Part shown: one piece after another, positions 11,621 through 24,481 of the stretch
Layout of the letters: each line of letters opens with the position of its first letter
Numbering within the stretch: position 1 is the first letter of the stretch
Source: Aplysia californica
Taxonomy: Eukaryota > Mollusca > Gastropoda > Aplysiida > Aplysiidae
Assembly: GCF_000002075.1 (NCBI RefSeq)
Contig: NW_004797313.1
Span: 1,809,620-1,845,644 of the forward strand
Reading direction: 5' to 3'
Length of the DNA: 36,025 bases
Translations under genes and position numbers: made by a program
The notes under the pieces: model-generated
Databases searched by the model: none
Seen by the model: the letters and a program-made list of their open reading frames with translations, nothing else
Told to the model about the DNA's origin: nothing

Positions 11621-11897
11621 AAGTTCATGTGTATGTTTTTCTTAATCAACAAAACTTTTACTGGTACAATTGTGCTGTGTACACCGTTAAGACCATTTTT
11701 TTAAACAAAAAAACCTTTCCCAAATGTCCATCATTTTTATGCTGACTGGAAATTCACTTTATACTTGGAATTGCTTCATGGACATTTGTTAGTAGTGCAG
11801 TCTTGTCTTCAATGACCAGCACCACCGATCTCATCATGGATGTTGTGTCTGCAAGGTTGTTTTATTAATTCATTAGTGCGTTCGAATGTCTACGAAC

Positions 11898-11903
11898 AAT
11901 AAA
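11898..11903 (+). terminator. Candidate distal poly(A) signal of the tetraspanin
   Basis: This AATAAA is followed within 15-50 bases by a GT/T-rich stretch (GTCTGTACTC, then TTGTTTTTTCC). It lies exactly where strand composition flips from T-rich to A-rich, which favours it as the real transcript end. Confidence 0.45.
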
Positions 11904-11925
11904 GCTTTTATGTCTGTACTCTATG

Positions 11926-14284
11926 ACTTTCTTCATGTTGTTTTTTCCTCTTTAAAGGTCAGTGCAGATAGAGGATACTAAGCTCATTAGAAAGGAGATA
12001 TAAATGACAAGCTTTGGTATTAATAATTGTACAAGTCCTAAAATGTCATTGACTGATCTGTTTCCCACTTTGAAAGATAGCTTGAGGATAAAGACAAGTC
12101 AGAACAAGATAAAAGAGTGTGCATAAAAAAAAGACATGGATGTGTAGATAGTAATGAGGGTCACACATTTCAAATCTGGCGGAAAAGGCAGGGGACGATG
12201 GTGATCACCATGAGGACTTAAGATCATGCTTTTTCAAATGCAGAGGAGTCCGCTTTTAAACTGAAAATGGTAAATCCGAAAACAGCAGTAAACGGAAGCA
12301 ATATAAAATCCGCGGGGATTTTTTCCTTCTGTGTCTTTGCAAGAAAACTACCGAGAAGCCAAAATGCTCCCATTTCTAAGCCAAAAAGAAAATTGTGGGT
12401 TATGTTGTCTAAATCTTTATCAACAACCCACAAGTAAGTAACGCAAGATAGTGATAGTGAAACAGAAGAAAGAGACGTGAGAATGCGTGTGTCAATTATT
12501 ATAGGGCTAAAAAGAGGCATCGCCTGTGTACTGTTTTCCTATATCTAGCCCACACATCAACAAGCCTACAAACTGTGTATAGGCCCCTAGTGAAGCAAGG
12601 ACAATGAACGTACGTTTGTTGTGTGTCCTTTGGATGGTCATTGCCTATTGTGTCCGTGAAGCTAGTTCACACAGTTCCCACATAATACGAGCACATGACA
12701 GGACATGGTGTTTTTCATAACCTCGCTGATATTAGTGATATTGGGTTTTCTTTCTTAATTGTCTATCTCCTCTTTTGTCTGTTCTGTGTGACCGTTTAGT
12801 AGATTAAGTGATTAAGTAAGCAACAATGTCAAAGAGAAAGCACAATATAAATAGAGCTGCAGCTCAAATTGCAGTAACTGAAAGAGATAGATCTAGGTGT
12901 GAAAAAAAAACTTTCAAAAAGTGAAATTTGATGCGAACATAGCTTTCCAAACTCAACGCTGTCAGCAATCATCACTTTATGAGCAACCCTCTCTAAATCT
13001 AAATAAAAAATATGGCTAAACCAAAGAAAACTGCCACTGGCAGTCTGGCAGACTTCTGTTTAAGCAGACTCCACTGTAATTACTCTCAAGGGAAAACTCG
13101 TTGAAAGAGAAAGACTTATCAAAGAAATTATTTGCTTAGAAAAAAGGTCCCAGTTGTCGGAAATTTGTTATATTGAAATAAGAGCATATTCTTGAACCAA
13201 ATTATATTCTGAACATGCTGATTTTTTAAATTGTTCACATATTATCTTGAGTAATTTTAAAGATAGGCCACATTTTGTAACACAAGGTGTAAATACAAAC
13301 TTTGTTTTTAGTGTGAGCGGAGAAAAACACAATTTCTTGAACATTTTTAACCTTTGGTGAAGTACAGCATTTAAAAAAAAAATAAAAAAAAATATTTAAC
13401 CTTTATATGTTATAAAATCCTTTCAACATAAGTTATCTACACATACTATATTTGTGAAAGTTCGTCACTTTGGTCGCCTGAAACTTCCGAACCACTTAAA
13501 TATCGAATTTGACAAAATTATTGCTGGTTCAGAATCATTTAAAGGGTGCACAGTTTTATTGAGGAGTCTGAAGTCACTTTAGTTTGACTTTCAGTTTTTC
13601 ATTAGTTTCGTTAAGATCTAATCTTGGGAAAGTCCGTCTTCTAAGAAGCCATTGTAAACAAGTGAGGGTTGCGTTTACTAGACTAGACGTGCGCACTGTG
13701 ATTCCACACCTTTGAAATTCTGGAGTGTACAACCTCAAAAGCGGAATAGAGAATCAATCTATACATCCCAATATCTAGACCTAATTTTTTGCATCTCTCA
13801 AGATTTATTGCTCCATTCCAGTAAATCAATAAAGTGTTAATATAGTAGGCCAGACTTTCAGTTGATGTAAGTGCGCCGACCATTCCTTTCATCGAAAGGG
13901 GGTCCAGCTAGTTAAGAAATAGTTAAACATGTCTTCTGATGGAACTAAATTTTAGACCAGGAACGTCTTTTTTTTGCCCTTTCAACCCGTTGCTGAATAG
14001 CTTTGCCAAAAACCGGGACCTTTCTCCAGGCACACACACAATGTACTTTGAAAGAGACAAAAGAACGACGAAGAAGACAAACCCTGCACATTGACAACTT
14101 ATGTCAAGAGTCCCGATGGCCACAAAATCATGTTTCTACAGTTAAATGTAAATGCAAAGCATACATATTTTATGGTAACTGTTATTCGTAGTTGGATGCA
14201 AACAACTTGCAACTAGACATACCAGCTGTATCAGGTAATGGAATGGTCCTTATTAGTTTTCTTGAGCAATGCCGTCAACAAATA
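11926..14284. other. Convergent intergenic spacer
   Basis: This is AT-rich, mostly A-rich on +, with no gene I can support. An open frame at 12224-12520 (-) could encode a 98-residue hydrophobic peptide, but nothing supports its expression and I recognise no family. A-runs at 13372-13392 are simple sequence. Confidence 0.5.
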
Positions 14285-14344
14285 CAGACTTCAACATAAG
14301 TTAAGGACCACTTGCAAACACTCTGTGGTCCTATTGGGTCGACC

Positions 14345-14515
14345 TGCACGTGGGGTTCTCGGACTGATCCAGTGGCTTGATGGCGCTGCCTCAAACGGAC
14401 AATGACAGAGTGTGACATTGCAAGCCTTCTGGCAACTTTTTGGGTTACAATTCCATCCTGCAGCCATGCCATAGCTCTGGCACGATCAAAGTCTTTCAGC
14501 TTTCGTCTCGGTTTC
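14345..14515 (-). pseudogene. Tc1-like transposase N-terminal helix-turn-helix remnant
   Basis: The - strand reads PRRKLKDFDRARAMAWLQDG, then VARRLAMSHSVIVRLRQRHQ and ATGSVREP. This matches the first helix-turn-helix of the Tc1 DNA-binding domain, including the family's typical ARRL.xSHSVV.RLW.R..ATGSV pattern. The second DNA-binding half and the DDE catalytic domain are absent, and the inverted repeat follows at once. It cannot be an active enzyme. Confidence 0.85.
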
Positions 14516-14649
14516 ATATTGATGCGATACTGGATTTTGCGCAAACAGCGGCTTATATTGCGACCAAAGTGAGCACAGCTCGAGATCGTACGTCCATTTA
14601 TGACGTGCACCAGAAATTTTAACTGAGGAATGTACGTGGGGTTGCACAC

Positions 14650-15110
14650 AAGTCGATAAAAAACAGCAAATTTGGTTTAAATTCCCCGAGGATTTCCGTG
14701 CTGCACGAGGTGGGTTTTTTTTTCCACCTCTTCTCTCACTTGAGAACTCTTTCCTGCTTCAGACAAGGTGCGAACATTCCACGACGCAATCCGGAGAGAC
14801 TTGTTCGACAGAGAAGGTTTCAGGTCAGAAGAGTCCTTTCGGCTTTGTCCGCTGTCCTTCATTATTCCTGCTGATGCAGAAGCTCCTCCGTCTCCCAAGA
14901 TGGAAAAATTATAAGGCATGTTTGTTCGTGTTTCCATAACTTTCCTTTTTCACTAGGTCGGGTAGTTGGCCCTCCGCAAACTGTCACTTTTCATGTGGCC
15001 AGACCTATGCACCTTTAGTTGCCTCTTACGACACGCAGTATCATGGCAGGTGTATTCTTTACTCCCCCATAGTAAAACTATGAGGCCCCTCACTTGCAGG
15101 TGGTTTTGGC
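14650..15110 (-). mobile_element. LINE 5' fragment: leader and start of endonuclease domain
   Basis: On the - strand the frame around 14,761-14,815 reads SLRIASWNVRTLSEAGKSSQ, then VREEVEKK. This is the opening of the APE-type endonuclease of LINEs, whose SWNVRTL carries the catalytic-region asparagine. Upstream (higher coordinates) is a leader containing TCGTAAGAGGCAACTAAAGG, a motif I recall from animal LINE leaders. The fragment stops before the rest of the endonuclease. It is probably from the same broad type of LINE (CFDP2/RTE-like) as the adjacent C-terminal fragment, though I cannot show it is the same copy. Confidence 0.7.
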
Positions 15111-15260
15111 TCTATAGGAAGCTTTGCAGTACGCATTGTTAACCCGTCAACACTTTCAGAGCAAAACTTTTTTAAACATTCCTTGCTGTCTTTTCTTTCG
15201 GATATTTAAAAAATCTGAGCTTTCTGTCAAGGTAGTCCTTAACTTACGTGGAAGTCTGTA

Positions 15261-15664
15261 GCTCGTCGGCCACCTGTATACATCATTTTCATTCATCCAG
15301 TGCCAGATCTGTGACAGACATCGGCGATCATGGTTCTCCATTCATTCCTTTGCTCGGATGTTCTTTAAAAAAGCTACGTTTCCCTGATCTTTCCCCGTTA
15401 GCCATTTGTATACGTTCTCCAAGTAAGTTGCTCTGGGCCTACCCCTGCCTCGTTTGCCTTCAAAGTTGCTAGTGACTGCTAGATGTTCAAGACCTTTGTC
15501 TGTTCAGGTGTCCCAAAACTGCATTTGCCGTTTCCTGATTGTTTTTAACAGTGAGCGTCCCACGTGGGCTTCATCAAGCACTACCTCATTTGATTTCTTT
15601 TACTTCCACGATATTCTCAGCAGTCTCCTTCGAAACCACATTTCTGTAGCTTCTATTTTGTTCT
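15261..15664 (-). pseudogene. LINE ORF2 C-terminal fragment
   Basis: The - strand translation reads KIEATEMWFRRRLLRISWK, stop, KKSNEVVLDEAHVGRSLLKT, IRKRQMQFW, then GKRGRGRPRATYLENVYKWL and, in another frame, RTMIADVCHR. This is the conserved C-terminal region found after the reverse transcriptase in many animal LINEs. Two internal stops and at least one frameshift show it is dead. The 5' part of the element is missing, and the 3' side is interrupted at the TA of the Tc1-type element. Confidence 0.85.
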
Positions 15665-15779
15665 AAGTCATTTACACTACTCAAAATTAAAAATAGCTAA
15701 CCAGTAATATTGCACTGCTAGTAAAATACACATACAAAGACAAGGAACAAATGTACTTCTTGAACAGAAAGCAACAGAT

Positions 15780-15785
15780 TTTATT
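15780..15785 (-). terminator. Candidate distal poly(A) signal of CCDC6
   Basis: AATAAA on the - strand (TTTATT on +) lies near the low-coordinate edge of the A-rich + strand block that begins at the CCDC6 stop codon. Usage is not shown. Nearer candidates exist, for example 20127-20132. Confidence 0.3.
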
Positions 15786-15884
15786 CACCATGGATGGACA
15801 GACAAAGAGTCTTGTATGCCTCCGACAAAAGCAGCACAAAATTAAGTATCCTAAACAGTACAACCATGACAGATTATCAAAAAT

Positions 15885-15917
15885 ATATATATAATATGAC
15901 ATCTATATTATATATAT
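15885..15917. repeat. AT-rich perfect hairpin
   Basis: Arms ATATATATAATAT (15885-15897) and ATATTATATATAT (15905-15917) pair over 13 bp around a 7-base loop. It lies at the presumed transcript-end region of CCDC6. Confidence 0.8.
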
Positions 15918-17854
15918 GAAAATGGCGACTGATACTAGACTGACCTTCTTCTCTCGCAGGCTGTCATCAACCAAAACCAATTCACACACCAACAATAACA
16001 TTACCAGCGGGTCAGAAAAGATAACACTACTCATCCCAGGAGCATTTATTGTCATAAACGTGCGGCCTAAGCAGAAGACAAACAAGGATGTATCCATGGC
16101 TGTCCACCTTTAAAAAATTTCAGACACCATAAACAAATCATTAGGGCTTGACTTTCAACCATACATATCTCTATCTTTAGACCCTACTGTAACCAACAGT
16201 TTACACTGAGCAGATCTTTCCAAAATTACACACTAGTAACTTAAAACCAAAACACGTTGACTACTAGCAATACCCCTCATCATCTGCTTTCTGTCCTCTT
16301 CATGCACATTTTATTTTTTTTTGGACTCCATGAACCAGACACATTTCATATCTCAAAACACTTTTCTTGAACTGTCCAATTAGGTGAACAAATTATTCAT
16401 GATGATATGGATAAAAAACAATGTTTTCTCATTACACAATGAACATGAGACTAACAGCTACATTGTGGTTTAATGTGAAACCTCACTATTCTACAAACTA
16501 GGTCTGAAGCTACTTATTCTTCACATTCAGGAAAACGAAAGTCAGTCAATCAATATATCAATAGATTTTAGTCAAGTAACAGATTCTCCTTCTCATGAAT
16601 ACGTTTTTGAGCAACAGACAAAAATTTAATAACACTTCAAAGTCAAAGTGAGACTGATGTTCGTCTTATTACTGAGATTATACTGCTGCTGCGTGAAAAC
16701 TATTTTCATAAGCTAAAATATGGGGAAAACTATATTCATTTAGCTCAACTGATTGAGGCAATCCATTATTAACAGAGCAGAAGTAAATCAGTGAATAAAA
16801 TAATTTCTAAGAAAACGACGTCAGCCTTCTTCTACATAGAGAGGTTAACAGAGAAGCATCAAAAACGACTTGTTACATTAAAATAAAAACATTTTGTGGC
16901 AAAGCTTTCAGATTGTGCATATAATTTTTTTAATACAGTAATGGTGACTAAAAATAGAGTTCAGGGCTATTTTTACCCCTGATTATTTTTCTGAGCCCCT
17001 TTTTCAGATTATAGCTCAGCAACACAGTCTCTTTTGAGCTGACATCTACCAGTGATCGTTCCTAGATGTAGTATGCCTTTATGCTCAGTCTTGTCAAACA
17101 ATTGCCCAAGTCAAACAATGAACATACACTCATGTTTGGAATTAATCCACTTGCATCCAACAAAACAAAATCTAAACCAATGTTTCTGATATGTAGAATC
17201 CAGCTCAGTGTTTTCATTAATGAAATTCATTTCAAAACAGAAAAATAGCAGCAGTAGGAAACACAAGAGACTTTTAAAAATAACAAAATTAAAAAATAGA
17301 CACAGTAATGAAGAAATTGGAGAGGCAGCGACAAAACTAACATTTTAGATTTTAACTAAAGATCAGCACCTTGACATAATGAAGTGCATGGCATTGAACA
17401 ATGAGGACAAAGAGATAAACAATTTATAAGACAATTCAAGGAAGGACTGCTTCAATTCCTGCTCAACAAGCCAAAACAAGGTCACATAGTGCACATCCAA
17501 GCAGGAATGCAGAGACGGTCAATGAAATGTCTTCCTTTAAAGCGGGCAGATCTCAAAGTCAAAGAGTGCGATGTGAAGAGCCAAACCCTCCAACCACAGA
17601 CTCTGGTAAGAGTATCTGATGAATGGGCAAAACATTGGATGGCCTGAAAGACAAACTGTGTCAAAGCTCCAGCCATCAAGCCTCTCCCTCTCCCCTGAGA
17701 CATGTTCACCTCTGCCCAGTGAGTCCCATGAACTCTCCATGAACTTTTCCAATTCAAATCAGCCATGCCCAAGAGATGATGACAATGGTTTGAGAGGAAA
17801 AGAAGTTAGCTGACACAGTGGTGAAGGTATCATACTTCAGCAGTAGGAAATATA

Positions 17855-17898
17855 TGTTCTACACCCCTACAGGGATTGTTCTACACCCCTACAGAGAT
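17855..17898. repeat. 22-bp tandem duplication
   Basis: The unit TGTTCTACACCCCTACAGGG plus AT occurs twice in a row with one mismatch. Confidence 0.9.
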
Positions 17899-20126
17899 AA
17901 GCCAGATAAACCATAATTAGGAGCCATGCTGCTTCAAACCTGCCATCCAGGTCCAATCCAGGCTACCTGGGATACATCTCAGTCAAGGAGACACTCAAAT
18001 ACTATTACTATTATTAGATGAATCTACGTCCTCTGCATGCTAGGCAAAGTACCTTACCACGGATAATAAGATTGCATTCTTTTATAGCAAATATCCCTGT
18101 TCGAAAGTAGGATCTCCGTGATATACATTTTATTTTTACCCTGACAGACCCTAAAGCATTCCAAAACCTTTCCAGTCAGCTTCCTGAGAAGCAATCAATG
18201 CAAGCTGCCGCTCACATTGTTTTGGGGTGGATGGTAGAAGGAATATTGACAGGTAGAAACAACAGAGGGGATAGAACAGAGCCAGTGAGCCCTTCAGCTG
18301 CCTGGACAGAGATGAAACAATGCTCAGTATGTTCACTCTTATTAATGAAATAAATTGTTGCATCTGAAACCAAGAACAGCATTCTTAAACCCCAACCCTT
18401 CATAACTGCAAGGCAAGTCTGCCTCACACTACCCTGGGTGCATATAAGACCAATACATAACAATAAAAGACAAAAGAAAAACATAAGAAGACAACAAAGA
18501 GAGACAGAAAAGAAATATCCGAAGTTGCTAGTACTTCCCACCCAAAAGTACGAAAAATCAGAAAACAAAATCCCGATTAACGACAACAAAAACATAATTG
18601 CTGAACAAAAACAAAACTGGGTAGAGTAGACATGGTGATTGTCTTCAAATTCTATTTTAAACTCATCTACACACAACTTTAAATGATTATGCATCATTCT
18701 GTTTAGTTAGATTAGATCTATACATATTCAACATTATACCTCTTTCTTAACTACTTGGGATTCCTTGAGGACTCACTCATGACTCATAGTCACTGAATAA
18801 GTCATACATTTCTGAGCATTCCTACAGCTTATACATGAAATGAAACACATAACAGGTTCAGCTTACTTAATTCTATCCCCTCACAGAACAACAAGCACCA
18901 CACACAGAACACACTTTAAAGGTTCTCAGAAAAAAACCCAACTTTTTGAAAGCAGAGACAGCAGAAAGTATAACGTCGGTAGTATCCTCCGGTGGGTTGG
19001 TTCGTAAATATAAAACTTTCCTTCCTCCTATTTCATCTTTAGATGAAATACGGATTCATCACACCTTACGAGAAACCTTTTTACATGTTAAAGAGCTTGA
19101 TTCAACAATTTCTATAACGTAAAACACAAGCACACAGTAATCCATATTCAATGTGCTCAAGATTTTAATACTTCCAACTGACATCCACATAAAAAATACC
19201 TGCCCATACCATCACCAACGGGACGCTGTTTGGGGGAGAAACTTGCAGCTCATCTAGGAAGCCAACACTGCCACGTAAAGCGTGATTACTAAAAAGGCTA
19301 TATCTAAACTTAGGCAAGGCATTTCCATAAATTTTTCCCAGTTCATTTGATCTTAATTTTCTCAGTCTCAAAACATTGCTGAGCACGCTTGTGTGATTTC
19401 ATTAATCCTTCTATACAAACAGCACCTTTTAGTTCTGCAGTGCCTGGTATCCATCCCAAACTGTAAGCAGTGATGCCACGGCTCTGATGACAATAGATAA
19501 GACATTTTATTTAATTAAATCCAAGAGATAAGCCCATGTCAAAGTGTACACATCACAGTAACTAGATATCAACATTTACAAATGACAATGTACCTGCAAC
19601 ATCTTGGGAATATGCCAATCGATAAAGATTTATTTCACCTTATATCATGAAAGGACAATCAAGTCTGGCATGTTCACTATGTGGATGGAAATGACTTGTT
19701 CAGCATTTTCAGTTTGTCTTCAAAAAAAAAAAGTGCTCACTGTGAAAATCTGGACACATGCTCTTTCCGTCCTCAAAAACGAGCACAAAAATGAGGATTC
19801 GTAAAAATAACCAACCAAGCAAACTGTTGTCCAAGCAACTGTCATAAAGCATAACAGCATGGCAATAAAAACCAGTAAGGCGTACAAGAAGTACAAAAAA
19901 AGTGTCCTCGCTGCTTTCTTAATGTTCCATTTCTTTACAAGAAAGAACTTTTACACAGAAATATACCTTAGATTCTGTAATTGTTCATCTGTAGCACCAG
20001 AAAGCTTTTACTTTATAAATCTACAAACTTCTCGTCAATTACACACAGTTCCCTTTGACGGGACTAGATAAACTAACGAGAACACCTTACTTTTGATACG
20101 GTACATGTGTGGCAGCCAGACACATT

Positions 20127-20132
20127 TTTATT
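20127..20132 (-). terminator. Candidate proximal poly(A) signal of CCDC6
   Basis: This is the first AATAAA (TTTATT on +) I found downstream of the CCDC6 stop codon, about 5.1 kb away. Usage is unknown. Confidence 0.3.
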
Positions 20133-23100
20133 ATCTGACAGTTTTTCAAGGGAATAAATTGTCAGTCATGTAACTGGAGATCCTGATCAGGCCAATTTAG
20201 GACGATTCTTGTTCATGACTTCAGTGGGGATAACTCAAACGCCTTTTGTGTACACTCGTATAAATATATATATATGGATATTTGGGGATCTATTAACCCA
20301 CAATCTCTTTTGGGGTGCCCAAAACCCCAAATTTTAGAGGTCATGTCCTATTTGAAATACGTTTGCGGAGGGAGTCTGTGGCAATACTTGCAGAACATAG
20401 AGGGTCTTTGCTAATTAGCAATCAACAGTTACAATGCTATGGGCCATGTTCAAACAGGAATCTTATAATAAAAATATTAATTATGTGCAATTTAAATTAG
20501 GACACCCAATCAAATGAGTATCTTTAAACTATGCTCTTATAGAATTAATTGCAAGTTCACAAAGACAAAAATGTTAAAGCCAAATAAAATGAAAATGTTC
20601 TAAGGGAAATACAGAAATGAAAATTGAGGCTTTCACTTTCACCAACATAATTTCCATTTTCACAAATCCTTGGAGTTAATGCTGTTTGCAAAAGTTTACA
20701 GTACATGTCTAAAATCTGAATCATAATCAAACCTTTTAAGTTCAAAGAGATGCACATCAACACAATGATGGCTACACGGAGCTGTGAGACACAAGATGAC
20801 ATTAGACATGAAAAAATAGAAAAACAGCAGGATCTTCAGATGGTGCCCTCCATCCACACTAAAAGAGGGTGCGAAAGGGAGGGCTGGAGGGAAAAGAGAG
20901 TACCGTAAGTCAGACTTTACAAGATCATTGTAAACAAAGACCAAAAAACCCCAAAAAATATAAACAGACGAACCAGTGACACAGAGAAACTAGCCAAAAC
21001 ATACCTCTCTACCCCAATCCCCATTATGTAGATCGTGTAGGAACAATAATAGAATGAAAAAATGTACAGAACTCAGCTCTACAACAGTGACATAGCAGGA
21101 GGAAATTGATCACACAATACCGTACAGCTGTGGAAACCAGCTGAAATAGACAAACGTCCAATTTTCTACAATTGACAACTAGCATGATCACTTGTCAAAA
21201 AAAAAAACAATCTCAATGATTGCTCACAACTTAAAGCAAGAAGACACATTATCCGCAGTGTGCTAAACACAGGACAACAACAAAATATCTCACAAAAATA
21301 GAGAAAGCCATCAAACTCATATCAAGGAAATCGAAGACCTCACAGCTACAACTTTGACATTGAATATTCTCTACAGGCTGGAAAAGATGATATGGCAGTT
21401 AGGGATGGTGTAACTTGAAAAGCTACCTACAAAAGCTGTGCAAATAATGCATGAAACAAGGCACTAATCAATCCACACATCCTGAACAGCCCTCACTTCC
21501 AGCTCCCACAGAAGCCTGGCACAGAGAAAATCTGTTATGACCTCTGCCGAGGGTTATGCTACCCATCAATCAATGCAGGCGACATAATTTATGTTTCACA
21601 TCCAACAGAAAAAATTTCAAAGACTCAATACGTAGACAAGAAAAACTGCCAATGCGCAATGATTGCAGAGCTCAGAATGACTGGTGCCCCTCTTTGATAA
21701 CTCATTGGGTGAAGACCTACATGACTGACAAGAAAGAAGAAGCATTATGCAGGGCTGCCAGCGACACCAAACTCATGCTGAAAGAAAACCTGGAATCCAA
21801 AAACCAGGAAAACACACTCTTGACCTGTAAACATCTCAAACTCATACAACACTATGTGGCTACCGTAACATACCTCACACACAAAACAAAATATTTTAAA
21901 ATGTAATATATAGGGAAAAGTAATTGTTAGAGGGGCCAGGCATAAAAAAAAAGGAAACAGCAAAGAACCCCTAAACTCTCTACAAAACAACCTGGCTTAC
22001 CAAATGCCCTTGAATATACTTGAAACTCTTTTGTCTCCATTGCAATATCGCATTTTCCATACCATTATCCACTGAGGAAAAGCTCCCCAGTTGAAAACCC
22101 AAAAAAAAATAATAATTTAAAGGCATTAACTTCACAGCAATTCGTTCAGTCATACATGAAGAAACAGGGAAAAAGAGTCAAGCAATGACTGACATGAGTA
22201 ACATACTCTCCCCCATTCATATCTTCTATGTCATGATATAAATGCACCGTACATAAGCACACTCACACACCAAGCAACTTAAGACACACATCACCACAGA
22301 AATACTCCATCAGACTATCCTGACATATAAACATAAGCATGCAATATTGTAAGGTAATATCAAACATTTTTTCACATTGCATCATCCTTCCACTCACTTC
22401 CTTTCAACCTTCCACCTCACGCGACTGTCTACACATCAGTTTTAGTTGTACAAATTTAACCTTATAAACACAACTTAGATTGATTGGGAGACCGGTTGCT
22501 TTAACCGTGCCTATCAGAGCCAACATATGCCATTTGGGGCACAACATCTCAGATAGGAGACTCTCAATAAAACTTCTCTCCCTACTCAGCAAATCAAACA
22601 CATGTCTGCATGCACTGCGAACAGCCTAACCCTTACACCACAAATGCCAGCACACATGAATTCATACTTCGCAATAGAAATATAAAGTTGAAAAACAAAT
22701 GGTTTTGAGAAGAAGCAAACAAAGAATATAATTTACAAAGTAACAAACAACACGTGAAAGCACAACAAAAAAGTTATTTTTGGGCCTTGCCAAACAACAA
22801 TCCCCCACACCTTATGGGAGAGCTGAAGGCTGGAGTGCAGATTCGCATCAACTATCAAGACAGCGCATCTAGCAGAAAAACCAGTGGAATCAAATAATAC
22901 TGACGGATGTGAAATGTCCGTAACCAAACAACGAACAATAACATTCACAGCTAAACTATGAGCTAAGCATTTGATACAAGAATGACATGGAAATGCCATC
23001 TGAAGATAGAAAGAAATGCACATAATGTCTGACGGCACAAAAAAAGACACACCAACATCACATCCACACAGAGAAATTAATCAAGTAGACCAAAAAGATG

Positions 23101-24481
23101 AAACAAACAAAAACAAACGAAAAAATCTAGAACATTCAGATTTCTGGAAACTTCTAAAAAAAAACAAGGCAGCTCAGTAACATTAGCATTAGCACAATGC
23201 CAGGAACATAAAGGTCTTAAATGTGAGATAATTAGAAGCAAAAGTGCACCCGTAAAAAAGTTATCTCTCTGGGACAGGGCAGTGTTAGACCACAGATCCT
23301 GAATACTGCTATAGCCGCTATCGTCACATGCTTGAACACTCAAAGAGTTTGCCAAAGAGAAAGACAACGAGGACCAGAAAAGCCATGTTCTGCACACCTT
23401 CCAAAAAAGGGTTTGCTCCCCAACGCTCATAAATGTACTTTTTTACACCCATGCCCATGGAATGAATCCAAGCACAGAACAAGTCTGTCAAACGCGAAAC
23501 AAAATTACAGGAAGGAAGCAATCAAATATATACAAATCTGCAGCTGCTAAGCAACACTTTTGATGAGGTGAGGAATCGAAACCAGAGACAGCCCTTTCTC
23601 ATACCAAATTCAAATGGACTCTAAAACGACTAGTCAACACAATTCTAACATTATGTACATTTTTGTGATGCATCTCCTGCTGTCCAGAGAATACACACTT
23701 CAAAATTCTTTTCGAGCAAGGGAGCTTTGGAAATAAGAGTCAACCAAACAACAATGAATGGAAAAAACATGGACGATCAAATTAAATAGATACAGTACAG
23801 TCATTTACTTCAAAGAACATTTACACCCTTTATGAAATAATGTACAACACCTCTATTCAAGAAAATGAATATTTGCACAGAAATAAAAAATACAAACAAA
23901 CAACATGGAAATAAAAAAGACAACCTCAAAAAAAAACCCCCAAAAAACCAACATTAGGAGAACAACAGGTTACAGCACTGGTTTGACATTTTTGTACTGT
24001 TATCACTGAGATGTTGTTCGATATTATGACTGAACACTATACCAATTTGTAATATCAAAGATATGTCACCCTCAGTTATAAAAAAAAAAAGAAAAGAAAA
24101 AGATCTGCGACTACCCTCCAATACTGTCGTCTGTTGCTAAAACAGTAATTGCTACAAGTAATGTAAAGAGTTCAAGTAATTCCATGGCATGGCATGACAG
24201 TGAATATTTTCAGAACTCAGTCTCTCCCTACAACCGTTTGGGGCCAGAAAATTGAGAAAGTGCCTTTCCTGTACACAACTTTACGAGCACATACTTTTTT
24301 TCCCTCGAAAATTTCAGGGAGAGACTTAATTCAAGTACAATATACAAAACATGTTTAAAAACAAGAAATGTCTGTCAGTAGTCAAAGTTTGTGGACTCGA
24401 GAGCACAGCTAGGTTATGGTGTGGTGCTGAAAGAGTTAGGCACAGCAAAGGAAGAAGTCACCTCTTCTTAAATGGCAAATT

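Larger units (their letters stand above)
5675..11925 (+). other. Probable long 3' UTR of the tetraspanin
   Basis: After the stop codon the + strand stays strongly T-rich for over 6 kb with no further plausible coding exon, then turns A-rich close to 11,950. AATAAA occurs at 8060, 8206, 9218 and 11898. The last is followed by a T/GT-rich stretch, as expected of a cleavage site. I infer a 3' UTR of either about 2.4 kb or about 6.2 kb, perhaps both by alternative polyadenylation. The stretch also holds CATC runs, two copies of an inverted-repeat element and a SINE tail. The end point is an inference. Confidence 0.45.
14285..15258 (-). mobile_element. Tc1/mariner-type deletion derivative with TA duplications
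   Basis: The ends form an inverted repeat: CAGACTTCAACATAAGTTAA on the left and, inverted, CAGACTTCCACGTAAGTTAA on the right, about 25 bp with 3 mismatches. TA flanks both sides (14283-14284 and 15259-15260), the standard Tc1/mariner target duplication. A remnant of the transposase DNA-binding domain lies inside on the - strand, directly next to the low-coordinate end. The catalytic part is therefore missing by internal deletion. A LINE 5' fragment (about 14650-15110) lies between the remnant and the other end. Confidence 0.85.

Noticed and set aside
12224-12520. 98-codon hydrophobic frame on the - strand in the spacer
   Set aside because: No recognisable family, no promoter or poly(A) context. 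Kept only as a remark in the spacer entry.
18212-18697. 161-codon open frame on the - strand with membrane-like segments
   Set aside because: It lies in the T-rich sense strand of the probable CCDC6 3' UTR. T-rich DNA gives Phe/Leu/Ser/Cys-rich frames by chance. No domain or splice context was seen.
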